IMG/VR virus record: IMGVR_UViG_3300020465_000119
Coordinates: 1 to 20,442 of that record
Length of the DNA stretch: 20,442 nt
Direction: 5' to 3' (one strand)
Source: a virus
The notes under the pieces are model-generated. The model saw only the letters and a program-made list of their open reading frames with translations, did no database searches and had not been told where the DNA came from. Below are positions 9,501 through 15,642 of the stretch, piece by piece (the stretch's first letter is position 1; the number at the start of each line of letters is the position of its first letter). Both the position numbers and the translations under genes were made by a program.

Positions 9501-9897
9501 TACTATAGCCGGTACTACTATAAGCGCTGGTAGTACTGTTTTATATTGGCATGCTAAATCTGATAGATTATCTATTGGAACCCAGGACGCATGGATTAGA
9601 GATAATGCTAATATTACTTGGGAGACAGGGAAATGGTATCATGTAGCTGTATGTAGAATTTCAGCTACTACAACAATTTTTGTAGATGGTCATGTAATTG
9701 ATTCTTTTGGCAGTGATACTACTAGTTATACTGCCGATGGTTTTAGAGTAGGTGGTAATAATTCAGGTGGTAACCCGTTGAAAGGATGGTTATCTAATAC
9801 GAGATTAATAGTTGGTACAGGAATATATCAAAAAGATTTTGTACCGTCAACAACAGCATTAGATTCAGAAGTTGGACCAGCAATTGGTAGCGGTTAA
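6574..9897 (+). CDS. Large structural protein with four LamG/concanavalin-like domains
   Basis: This 1107-aa protein starts MPMTRARDLAS and has, in order, a small N-terminal domain (residues 10-75), a cadherin- or Ig-like domain (about 90-205), then four repeats of the LamG/concanavalin-like jelly roll (about 247-413, 482-653, 696-869 and 930-1096). Each repeat shows the family signs: an F/YLDG-like strand, an aromatic-rich strand (TIEFWVN, TVEGWFWF, TIEGWIYR, TFETWVN), W-x-HFA/HVA before the central strand, an F/I-x-NG turn, and a final G-x-LSDxR strand followed by FTPP or a similar turn. Such domains bind glycans or mediate protein contacts. The ATG overlaps the previous stop (TAATG), with GGAG just before. 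Most likely a receptor-binding or decoration protein of the virion; no signal peptide or membrane segment is seen. Confidence 0.8.
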   Translation: MPMTRARDLASSLGQAVSKNNITLSGGLSVSGLTTYTNKASLPGSYDSDNAGSLAFTTDSDRLYIHTGTGWHNVAIINTTPLWVTQPAGSYTLATDATGHPQPNTGTATEIIVRARDSEGAAITWSATADSAFGTIARITQDSAGTNVNKFIIEPHSQDSVSAGNTSGTVTFKASDGVNILSQVSTFTLEFYTTIPDSEGTNLITKMIGNNGVNTVFDDGSSGNHTVTVNGDTQQGSFSPYASSGYSYWFEQANHGHLEYADSADWDLSDSADWTIEFWVNPELLTNYATIITQVNAFAIELYDKSISGWFSDNGSGNWGILNQERLGPKLNIGEWTHFAIVYDASADTIKSYQNGSLYGTFTSKTGFTGNSNVLKIGQYDGHPWYGGICDLRLVKGKAVYTGNFTPPSGKLTTTGGEYHSTTNVVNPTSSETKLLTCQQPFIIIGKDVTGNHTHTVSTNQVRVLPISPYMLPDAYSKTANGGSVYLDGTGDHLASPAHADFNPGTGAYTVEGWFWFSADTAANSGLFCSHSGGGYGFGMWTTGSILYIEERQNSYGSQMRQTYTWPSNMWKESWHHVAMGRDSTSGTMKAFINGIQVASASSDLRDLTDDGPLHVGTSNAGVSPMTGFLSDFRYIKGTQVYTSAFTPPTAPLTAISNTKFLLSMADANVIDNGGRGVFRLKGTAKSSTGVQKNSIPSLYLDGNSDYIEKGMTRGLAIQHSFTTTNFTIEGWIYRSAVGAEHYIIDNRNGNNYNWAVSVNSSNLIVWNPRNGSSDNAMTSDSTAMSSVNTWYHFAIVRHYSKKSSAVNEYIYINGVQANSRANVNAIKVDNSSAPKYYIGAKNDASTFFNGYISDLRVKKGLAEYPFRPLKETLTSTTSFQKGRTVGGSGGHTKIICCHSSTLTADGSAAGRTLVATNATASTNSPHGGMKSVYFDSTSSASHISANTSTSQFALGTGDYTFETWVNFHSFPQTINTIAGTTISAGSTVLYWHAKSDRLSIGTQDAWIRDNANITWETGKWYHVAVCRISATTTIFVDGHVIDSFGSDTTSYTADGFRVGGNNSGGNPLKGWLSNTRLIVGTGIYQKDFVPSTTALDSEVGPAIGSG
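7356..7395 (+). repeat. 16-base direct repeat encoding DSADW
   Basis: TGATTCTGCAGATTGG is present at 7356-7371 and again at 7380-7395. It encodes a duplicated DSADW motif at the start of the first LamG-like domain. It looks like a small in-frame duplication. Confidence 0.7.
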
Positions 9898-9925
9898 TAA
9901 CAGATTAATAAATTAGGAGTAAATT

Positions 9926-11011
9926 ATGGCCATAACTAGAGCAAGAAGGAAATCTGCATTCGGCAATGATGCCGATCCTAATATAATTTTAGAACCTTCA
10001 AATATAGCAATAGGTCCAGTAGCTGGTTCTACTGATTCAGCAAATACTATTATGTTAGCAAAAGATCCAGAGGGTTTTCCAATTACTTATGACGTTAATT
10101 ATTTTGATTCATCTACTACAACATTTTATAAAAATGATTCATCTAATTTACCTCCTCATTTATTACATCCTGCTCAAATAACTGATAGTGCTGGTACTGG
10201 TAAATTTAGATTTCTTACAAGATCTGCTGATTCTGATGGATCTGGTAATTCTACTAAAAATCAACTTAAATTAAGATATACTGCTTCAGACGGTATTCGA
10301 ACAAGTACAAGTATAAAAACTTTTAAACTGGATTTTGGTGCAGCATTATGGAGAATATTTGTTCAAAGCGGTTCTGCTTGGGGTAGTACTTATTGGGATC
10401 ATGAAAATGAAGATGATGGTGAAATGGGTTGGATTACAGATAGTACCACAGCAAATAATAATAATAAAAATATAATAGCTGGTACCGTTTCAGGATATGG
10501 AACGGAATTAGGTTTACTAGCTGACGATGCTAGTTCTGCTGCTAGTAAATACGGTTTTTGGAGAGGTGACGATGATTTCTTTTCTGGAACAAAACATACC
10601 TTTACAAATGAAGATGTTACTAAAGATTGGTTTAAATCAGCAGGTACGAGTAATGCAAGACAATACGTTAGGGCAGCGACCGCGGGCGCTACGGATGCTG
10701 ATAAATTAACCGGAGGAAGAGATTACATATTCTTTTGGTTTAGTGAAGCTCTTAGTGATGCTAAAATAGCTGGTACTTATTTGAGATTTGATACATTTCA
10801 AAATGGACGTCCAGATAGAAGACCTAGTGGAACTGTGTTATTCCAATATTACAGTGGAACTCTTGGCAGTAATTATAGTGCTTCTAATTGGGTAACATGG
10901 TGTAGTTTAGATATGGATTACGGTAATAATGGCGGCAGCGGCGGAAATTATTCGAGATATTATTTTGGGCCTTTAGTTAAAGGTGCAACACTTACCGCTA
11001 CACATTTTTAA
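9926..11011 (+). CDS. Structural protein sharing the Ig-like domain of the LamG protein
   Basis: This 361-aa protein starts MAITRARRKS, close to the MPMTRARDLA start of the preceding gene. Residues about 25-135 repeat the pattern of that protein's Ig- or cadherin-like domain: A-x-D-x-E-G-x-x-ITW/Y, ITxDSAGT, and a YTASDG/FKASDG strand followed by SxxxTFxLxF. The C-terminal 220 residues are different, rich in Trp, Tyr, Gly and Asp and ending in a beta-type segment (YYFGPLVKGATLTATHF). I do not recognise that part. AGGAGT stands six bases before the ATG. It closes the fibre cassette, and may be a second tip bound to the same attachment site as the LamG protein; this is inference from the shared N-terminal part. 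Confidence 0.65.
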   Translation: MAITRARRKSAFGNDADPNIILEPSNIAIGPVAGSTDSANTIMLAKDPEGFPITYDVNYFDSSTTTFYKNDSSNLPPHLLHPAQITDSAGTGKFRFLTRSADSDGSGNSTKNQLKLRYTASDGIRTSTSIKTFKLDFGAALWRIFVQSGSAWGSTYWDHENEDDGEMGWITDSTTANNNNKNIIAGTVSGYGTELGLLADDASSAASKYGFWRGDDDFFSGTKHTFTNEDVTKDWFKSAGTSNARQYVRAATAGATDADKLTGGRDYIFFWFSEALSDAKIAGTYLRFDTFQNGRPDRRPSGTVLFQYYSGTLGSNYSASNWVTWCSLDMDYGNNGGSGGNYSRYYFGPLVKGATLTATHF

Positions 11012-11033
11012 AATAACAAACAAGGAGTAAATT

Positions 11034-11369
11034 ATGGCTGAAGAAGCACAAGAAGTTGAACAAAACCCATTACACGATTTGGTGCAACACGCATTAGATC
11101 AAGATTATAATAAAGCGAATAGAGTGTTTGGTGACTTAATGGGAGTCAAAATGCAAGATGCTTTAGATCAAGAGCAAATAAAAATTGCTGATAAACTTTA
11201 TAACGGAGTTGATGATGAAGTTGAAGCCGAGGCTGAAGCCGAAATTGAAGCTGAAGCTGAAGTAGAAACTGATGAAGATCAAGGAGAATTAGATTTAGAA
11301 GATGATGAGTCTGAAGAAATTGAACAAGATGAAGAAGAATTACTTGATGATGAAGAAAACATAGAGTGA
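11034..11369 (+). CDS. 67: Acidic prohead core protein, gp67-like
   Basis: This is 111 aa: a helical N-terminal half, then a C-terminal half made almost only of Glu, Asp and Ala (EAEAEAEIEAEAEVE, later DEEELLDDEENIE). T4 gp67 (80 aa) has the same plan, and the N-terminal parts align by eye: LVQHALDQDYNKANRVFGDLM here against LIEAIKSNDLVAARKLFAEAM in T4, then EQIKIADKLYNG against EKIALARNFLIEG. In T4 gp67 is an internal core protein needed for correct prohead shape and is degraded by gp21. Here it is two small genes upstream of gp21. AAGGAGT lies before the ATG. The repeated GAAGCT/GAAGCC codons (about 11219-11265) could slip. Function is by homology and position. Confidence 0.75.
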   Translation: MAEEAQEVEQNPLHDLVQHALDQDYNKANRVFGDLMGVKMQDALDQEQIKIADKLYNGVDDEVEAEAEAEIEAEAEVETDEDQGELDLEDDESEEIEQDEEELLDDEENIE

Positions 11370-11381
11370 TAAATATATCAC
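11366..11381 (+). terminator. Weak AT-rich hairpin after the gp67-like gene
   Basis: GTGATA (11366-11371) pairs with TATCAC (11376-11381) around AATA. It overlaps the stop codon and is followed after nine bases by a T-rich stretch (TTTATTTTTAT). The stem is only six pairs, so it can at most be a weak terminator or pause; a late promoter follows at once. Confidence 0.3.
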
Positions 11382-11399
11382 AGTAGAAATTTATTTTTA

Positions 11400-11407
11400 T
11401 ATAAATA
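11400..11407 (+). promoter_or_regulatory. T4-type late promoter for the head operon
   Basis: An exact TATAAATA box lies in the 55-base gap before the 67-aa gene. Start would be near 11413, so the leader is about 12 bases and would begin with the ribosome site AAAGGG (11413-11418). It can feed the 67-aa gene, the 82-aa gene, gp21, gp22 and gp23, as no terminator is seen before 15094. Confidence 0.8.
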
Positions 11408-11424
11408 TATACAAAGGGTATTAA

Positions 11425-11628
11425 ATGAAAACTTTTTTAGAAATTAGAGAAGCTAAAAATAAACCTGTAGTTTCTAAGAAGATCGGAAAAATTAAAATGT
11501 CCGTCATGAAAGAACCGAAAGGTTTTACTGTATATGTCGATGGCGATAAAATAGACACATATAAAAGTCAGAGAGAAGCTGAAAAAGCTGGAACAACTTT
11601 TATAAAACAATATAGAGGAATGAGATAA
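11425..11628 (+). CDS. Small basic head protein with capsid-targeting-like N-terminus
   Basis: The 67-aa protein starts MKTFLEIREAKNK. T4 internal protein III starts MKTYQEFIAEA, the capsid-targeting sequence that brings proteins into the prohead core and is removed by gp21 after I-A-E. Here residues 7-9 read I-R-E, fitting the protease rule (L/I)-x-E, so cleavage after E9 is predicted. The rest is Lys-rich (about 13 Lys and 5 Arg) with a short beta region (KGFTVYVDGDKIDTY), compatible with DNA contact inside the head. It sits just upstream of gp21, where T4 has gene 68, so it is either a gp68-like core protein or an internal protein packed with the DNA. The targeting match is visible; packaging is inference. 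Confidence 0.65.
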   Translation: MKTFLEIREAKNKPVVSKKIGKIKMSVMKEPKGFTVYVDGDKIDTYKSQREAEKAGTTFIKQYRGMR

Positions 11629-11877
11629 ATGGAAATAACACCTTTAGCTGCAAAAGTAAATAATTTAAATGGTTCCGGTAATGCTACAACCGTAGGTTCA
11701 GCTAGTATACTCTATATAATGGGTACCGCAGCAGATACAGTTACTAATAAAACTACTGGAGGTTCTTTTCAAATAGCACCTAATCAACCAATAGTAATGC
11801 ATAAAGCAAGATTAGATGAAGTTTTTAGTGGTGCTACTACAACGCATTTTACTAAAATAGAATTTCCTAGAGGATAG
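11629..11877 (+). CDS. Small hypothetical protein, probably beta-rich
   Basis: This 82-aa protein begins directly after the stop of the previous gene (TAA then ATG), with GAGGAA upstream, and ends four bases before gp21. It is rich in Thr, Ala and Gly, with alternating hydrophobic residues (GSASILYIMG, GGSFQIAPNQPIVMHK, HFTKIEFP) that suggest a small beta sandwich. No signal peptide, membrane segment or Cys is present. I do not recognise the family. Position in the head operon suggests a small head or decoration protein, but nothing in the sequence resembles T4 Soc or gp68 closely. Confidence 0.65.
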   Translation: MEITPLAAKVNNLNGSGNATTVGSASILYIMGTAADTVTNKTTGGSFQIAPNQPIVMHKARLDEVFSGATTTHFTKIEFPRG

Positions 11878-11881
11878 CGCA

Positions 11882-12538
11882 ATGAAACTTATATCAGAAT
11901 TTCATGATCAAAATCTTCAGATGCTAATTACTGAAGGGAAAAACGGTAAAAAGAAATATCATATAGAAGGTGTATTTGCGCAAGCAGAAAGTAAAAATAG
12001 AAATGGACGTATTTATCCTATGGGCGTTATGGAAGGCGCTGTTGGTAAATACTCTGAAAATCAAGTTTCTAAAGGTCGTGCCGTCGGTGAATTGAATCAC
12101 CCAGAAGGGCCGACTATAAATTTAGATAAGGTTTCACATAAGATCGATGAACTCAAATTTGAGGGAAATGATGTTATGGGAAGAGCCACAGTATTGGACA
12201 CTCCGATGGGTAATATAGTCGAAGGACTGCTCGAAGGTGGCGTTCAACTGGGCGTTTCGACTCGTGGTATGGGGAGTTTGGAGAGACGTAATGGCGCAAT
12301 GGTTGTCAAAGACGACTTTATTCTTAACGCGATAGACATCGTGCAAGATCCATCAGCACCTAGTGCTTTTGTTAATGGGATAATGGAAGGTGTAGAGTGG
12401 ATTTGGAATAACGGCATTATTGAACAAAGAGCTATTGAAAAAATGGAGACTGAAATAAAACGGGCTCCGCGGGCAGATCTCTATGAGACACAAGTTCGTG
12501 AGTTTAAAAATTTCCTCTCGTTACTAAAATCAAAATAA
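11882..12538 (+). CDS. 21: Prohead core protein protease gp21
   Basis: At 218 aa it matches T4 gp21 (212 aa). This serine protease sits in the prohead core and, when assembly is complete, cuts scaffold, core proteins and the capsid precursor at (L/I)-x-E sites. Conserved blocks are visible: YHIEGVFAQAESKNRNGRIYP (residues 26-46, T4 has LYIEGIFMQAEVVNRNKRLYP), GELNHP with the catalytic His73, GVSTRGMGS with the nucleophile Ser126, and DIVQDPSAP at 152-160, where Asp152 aligns with a conserved Asp of T4. All key residues are present. It is followed after 14 bases by the scaffold gene gp22, as in T4. Substrates in this window are probably gp22, gp23, the gp67-like protein and the 67-aa protein. 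Confidence 0.95.
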   Translation: MKLISEFHDQNLQMLITEGKNGKKKYHIEGVFAQAESKNRNGRIYPMGVMEGAVGKYSENQVSKGRAVGELNHPEGPTINLDKVSHKIDELKFEGNDVMGRATVLDTPMGNIVEGLLEGGVQLGVSTRGMGSLERRNGAMVVKDDFILNAIDIVQDPSAPSAFVNGIMEGVEWIWNNGIIEQRAIEKMETEIKRAPRADLYETQVREFKNFLSLLKSK

Positions 12539-12552
12539 AGGGAGTCAATTAA

Positions 12553-13680
12553 ATGACTGATGAAAATCAATTGGAAGAAGGTGAACTCCACGAAAATGAC
12601 GACGTGGAAGAAGCTCATGATCCCAAAAACGCTCCTGCTCAAGAAGTAGCTGCTGCCGATAAAGCAGAAGATGCTGCTCCGAAAGCTAAGAAGCGAAAGG
12701 GTGATAAGTCTGGCAAAGATCCAATGCAAAAAGTCGCTGCTCCTGCAGGTCAAGACTCAAAAGTCGATGACAAAGGTGCTATGCCTTTTAAAGAAGGATA
12801 TAAAACCAAAGCAGGAATGATTAATGCTGCATACCAGAAAATGAATGGTATGAAAAAGGAAGAACTTGCTGTTCTTATGTCTAAAATAATGCAAGAAAGT
12901 TCAACTGAAGACGGAGAGGTAGTCGTTGAAAATCAAGTTGATGATATAGATTATCAAACTGATTGGAATGACGATCTTAACGCTTTAGTAAATTCTGAAG
13001 CTACTCTTTCTGAAGAGTTCAAATCTAAAGCTGAAACTATTTTTAATATGGCTATTAAGAATAAGTTATCAGAAGAAGTTGATCGCTTAGAAGAGAAGTA
13101 TAACGAAGAACTCACTGCTGAAATAGAGGAAACTAAAACAGGACTCGTAGATAAGGTTGATTCATACCTTAACTATGTTGTTGAAAACTGGATGGAAGAA
13201 AATAAACTTGCTGTCCAATCTGGCCTCAGAACAGAGATCGCCGAAAAATTTATGAATAATCTTAAAGATCTATTCACTGAATCATACATCGACGTACCTG
13301 AGTCTAAAGTCGACCTAGTTGACGACTTAGCTGCAGAAGTTGAAGAGTTGGAAACATCTCTAAATGACCAAACAGCTAAATCCATCGCAATGCAAGAGGA
13401 ACTCGAAGGTTATAAAAGAGACTCGATTATTAGAGAAGCTTCTAGAGACCTAGCAGAAACTCAAATTGAAAAGCTGAAATCTTTAACAGAAAAAACCGAT
13501 TTTGAAGATGAGGAATCATTTACTAAAAAGGTTGCTACTGTTAAGGAATCATATTTTAATAAAAAGGCTACACCAACATCAACTTTGACAGAAGAAACAG
13601 ATGAAGATACTAATGAAGTAGAAGCTTCTGGCTCTATGTCACAGTATGTTAATGCCTTAAAAACCCAAATCAAAACTTAA
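12553..13680 (+). CDS. 22: Prohead scaffold protein gp22
   Basis: This 375-aa protein lies between protease and capsid genes, the place of T4 gene 22 (269 aa). It is very rich in Glu, Lys, Asp and Ala and is predicted to be mostly helical. Long heptad-like stretches (about residues 150-205 and 255-315) suggest coiled coils. The first 85 residues are charged and low in complexity and hold L-x-E sites such as LEE (6-8) and LHE (12-14), possible gp21 cuts. In T4 gp22 forms the bulk of the assembly core and is degraded to peptides before DNA packaging. GGGAG stands before the ATG. The call rests on composition and gene order more than on motif identity. Confidence 0.88.
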   Translation: MTDENQLEEGELHENDDVEEAHDPKNAPAQEVAAADKAEDAAPKAKKRKGDKSGKDPMQKVAAPAGQDSKVDDKGAMPFKEGYKTKAGMINAAYQKMNGMKKEELAVLMSKIMQESSTEDGEVVVENQVDDIDYQTDWNDDLNALVNSEATLSEEFKSKAETIFNMAIKNKLSEEVDRLEEKYNEELTAEIEETKTGLVDKVDSYLNYVVENWMEENKLAVQSGLRTEIAEKFMNNLKDLFTESYIDVPESKVDLVDDLAAEVEELETSLNDQTAKSIAMQEELEGYKRDSIIREASRDLAETQIEKLKSLTEKTDFEDEESFTKKVATVKESYFNKKATPTSTLTEETDEDTNEVEASGSMSQYVNALKTQIKT

Positions 13681-13690
13681 AGGGAGTCCA

Positions 13691-13710
13691 AAGAGATGCA
13701 AAGAGATGCA
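13691..13710 (+). repeat. Tandem 10-base repeat at the gp23 start
   Basis: AAGAGATGCA occurs twice in a row, each copy containing an ATG (13696 and 13706). Only the first ATG is in the gp23 frame. It has GGGAG nine to ten bases upstream, so the second is out of frame and probably silent. Confidence 0.75.
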
Positions 13711-15072
13711 ATATCTTACGATAAGTTGGTCGAAAAATGGGCCCCAGTTCTTAATGAAGAATCTGCGGGTACTATAAGCGATCATCACAAGAAAGCAGTT
13801 ACAGCTGCTGTTCTTGAAAACCAAGAAATCGCTCTTCGTGAAGAGGGCATGCTTCAAGAAAATTCTAACCTTGGAGTAACTGCTGCCAATCACGGTACTA
13901 CAGGCGCAAACTGGAATCCAGTTTTAATTGCTCTTGTAAGACGAGCTATGCCAAACTTAATGGCTTACGACGTATGTGGCGTTCAGCCGATGACAGGACC
14001 AACAGGTCTTATCTTCGCAATGAAAGCTAGATACAACACATCAACAGGTGGTGCTGCTGCAGGCGCTACTCAAGCTGCTAACACCGAAGCGTTGTTTAAC
14101 GAAGCACTAGTTAATTATTCTGGTGACTCAACAACAACAGGACTTGGAGATAAAGGTTCTTCAGGTTTGTTCGGCGTATCTGATACTAACTCTGACTCGT
14201 CAATTGACGACTCTGGTGCTTCTTATGTACCTGAAATTGGTGATGCTTTAACAACAAACGAAGCTGAAAATCTAGGCATATCAGGTGGACAAGCATTTGC
14301 AGAGATGGGATTTACCATTGAGAAAGCTACAGTGACTGCAAAGTCAAGAGCACTCAAAGCTGAATACACTCTAGAACTTGCTCAAGACTTGAAAGCTATT
14401 CATGGTCTAGATGCTGAAACTGAATTGGCAAACATTTTGTCAACAGAAATTTTGGCAGAAATTAACCGTGAAGTTATCAGAACTGTTAACCAGCAAGCTA
14501 AAATCGGTTGTCTTCAGTCTAACATGAATACAAAAGGTCTTTTCTCATTAACTAATGACGCTGATGGTCGTTGGTCAGTAGAGAAATTCAAAGGTCTTAT
14601 TGTTCAGCTTGAAAGAGAAGCCAACGTAATCGCAAAAGAAACCAGACGTGGTAAGGGTAACTTTATGATCTGTTCATCAGACGTTGCCTCAATTCTATCT
14701 GCTTCTGGAATGTTGGATTACGCTCCATCAATGAATACTTCATTAAACGTTGATGATACTGGTAATACATTTGCTGGTACTATTAACGGTAGAATGAGAG
14801 TATACATCGATCCATATGCGTCAGCAGACTATGTTAACGTTGGATATAAGGGTACAAATCCTTACGATGCTGGACTTTTCTATTGCCCATACGTACCTCT
14901 AACTATGGTACGAGCAGTTGGCGAGAATACATTCCAACCAAAAATCGGCTTTAAGACTCGATATGGTATGGTCTCTAATCCTTTTGTTGGATCTTCTCCA
15001 TCAGACGGACTTGCTACTGCAAGAACTAACCAGTACTACAGAATTTTCAGAGTGGATCATATCCTCACATAA
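13696..15072 (+). CDS. 23: Major capsid protein gp23
   Basis: This 458-aa protein is the hexamer-forming shell subunit; T4 gp23 has 521 aa and marine T4-like versions are shorter, as here. Typical blocks include ANWNPVLIALVRRAMPNL (about 71-88), QPMTGPTGLIFAMKARY (about 97-113), the region around TAKSRALKAEYTLELAQDLK, and the C-terminal NPYDAGLFYCPYVPL. The N-terminal propeptide carries L53-Q54-E55, a gp21 site at the position expected for maturation (T4 cuts after residue 65). Codon use contains more AAC, GAC, TTC and ATC than the fibre genes, as expected for the most abundant virion protein. A strong terminator follows. There is no separate gp24-type vertex protein in the window. Confidence 0.97.
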   Translation: MQRDAISYDKLVEKWAPVLNEESAGTISDHHKKAVTAAVLENQEIALREEGMLQENSNLGVTAANHGTTGANWNPVLIALVRRAMPNLMAYDVCGVQPMTGPTGLIFAMKARYNTSTGGAAAGATQAANTEALFNEALVNYSGDSTTTGLGDKGSSGLFGVSDTNSDSSIDDSGASYVPEIGDALTTNEAENLGISGGQAFAEMGFTIEKATVTAKSRALKAEYTLELAQDLKAIHGLDAETELANILSTEILAEINREVIRTVNQQAKIGCLQSNMNTKGLFSLTNDADGRWSVEKFKGLIVQLEREANVIAKETRRGKGNFMICSSDVASILSASGMLDYAPSMNTSLNVDDTGNTFAGTINGRMRVYIDPYASADYVNVGYKGTNPYDAGLFYCPYVPLTMVRAVGENTFQPKIGFKTRYGMVSNPFVGSSPSDGLATARTNQYYRIFRVDHILT

Positions 15073-15093
15073 TAAAGAAAATTCTAAAACTTC

Positions 15094-15121
15094 AGAGGGG
15101 CTTTTTAGCCCCTCTTTTTTT
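15094..15121 (+). terminator. Intrinsic terminator after gp23
   Basis: AGAGGGGC (15094-15101) pairs with GCCCCTCT (15108-15115) around TTTTTA, and the stem runs into seven Ts (15115-15121). This is a textbook Rho-independent terminator. It ends the head operon and stands directly before the late promoter at 15123. Confidence 0.92.
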
Positions 15122-15122
15122 G

Positions 15123-15130
15123 TATAAATA
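15123..15130 (+). promoter_or_regulatory. T4-type late promoter for the gp3-like gene
   Basis: An exact TATAAATA lies one base after the T-run of the gp23 terminator. With the usual late-promoter spacing, transcription would start at about 15136, which is the A of the ATG of the next gene. The mRNA may thus lack a leader. Confidence 0.82.
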
Positions 15131-15135
15131 GTACT

Positions 15136-15642
15136 ATGGCAAGCTTAACAACAAATCTAAATTACTTACAACCTACTTCGTATAAAATCACTATTGACCG
15201 TGAGAATTATCCGAACCTAGAATACTTTGCTCAGACTATAACACATCCTGGAGTTATAACTCAACAAGTAGAAATGCCTTTTAGACAAGTTGCTGGAGTT
15301 CCATTAACTGGATCTTCTTTAACGTATAACGAATTATCAGCAACAATAATACTTGATGAGAATATGTCATCATATACCGAAATGCACGATTGGATAAGAA
15401 GAAACGTAGAAAATTCAGATGTGCCTGCTTTAAGTAGAGATTACAAAAAACAAAAACCTCCAACTTATTCAGACATTACAATATCAATATTGTCAAGTCA
15501 TAATAATAAAACAAAACAAATAGTATATAGAGATTGTGTACCAACTTCATTAGGTGATATTACCTTTGAATCAACTGCAACTGGTACAGAATTTGTAACT
15601 TATGCTGTTTCATTTAGATTTATGTACTTTGATATCGTATGA
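15136..15642 (+). CDS. 3: Tail tube terminator, gp3-like (tail-tube fold)
   Basis: This 168-aa protein has the tail-tube-type beta fold pattern: YKITIDRENYPNLEYFAQ, then HPGV, then a loop, then a strand-helix block (ATIILDENMSSYTEMHDWI) and a final strand ending FRFMYFDIV. As I remember T4 gp3, it has the same order (VRFLVDEDLKSWLNMYEWM and PYKYFQV), and gp3 commonly follows gp23 in marine T4-like phages. gp3 caps the tail tube as a hexamer and stabilises the sheath end. A gp19 paralogue or a baseplate tube initiator (gp48/54 type) is the main alternative. No ribosome site is visible before the ATG, which lies right at the predicted transcription start. The 3' end overlaps the next gene by ATGA. 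Confidence 0.65.
   Translation: MASLTTNLNYLQPTSYKITIDRENYPNLEYFAQTITHPGVITQQVEMPFRQVAGVPLTGSSLTYNELSATIILDENMSSYTEMHDWIRRNVENSDVPALSRDYKKQKPPTYSDITISILSSHNNKTKQIVYRDCVPTSLGDITFESTATGTEFVTYAVSFRFMYFDIV

Noticed and set aside
12134-12753. Two minus-strand frames opposite gp21 and gp22
   Set aside because: They lie over genes with clear protein homology and show no own motif or start signal.
13173-13893. Three minus-strand frames opposite gp22 and the gp23 start
   Set aside because: They are shadows of plus-strand codons rich in GAA, GAT and AAA; no family match or upstream signal is visible.
14918-15127. Plus-strand frame of 69 codons over the gp23 end and terminator
   Set aside because: It overlaps gp23 in another frame and runs through the intrinsic terminator stem, which is not expected of a gene.
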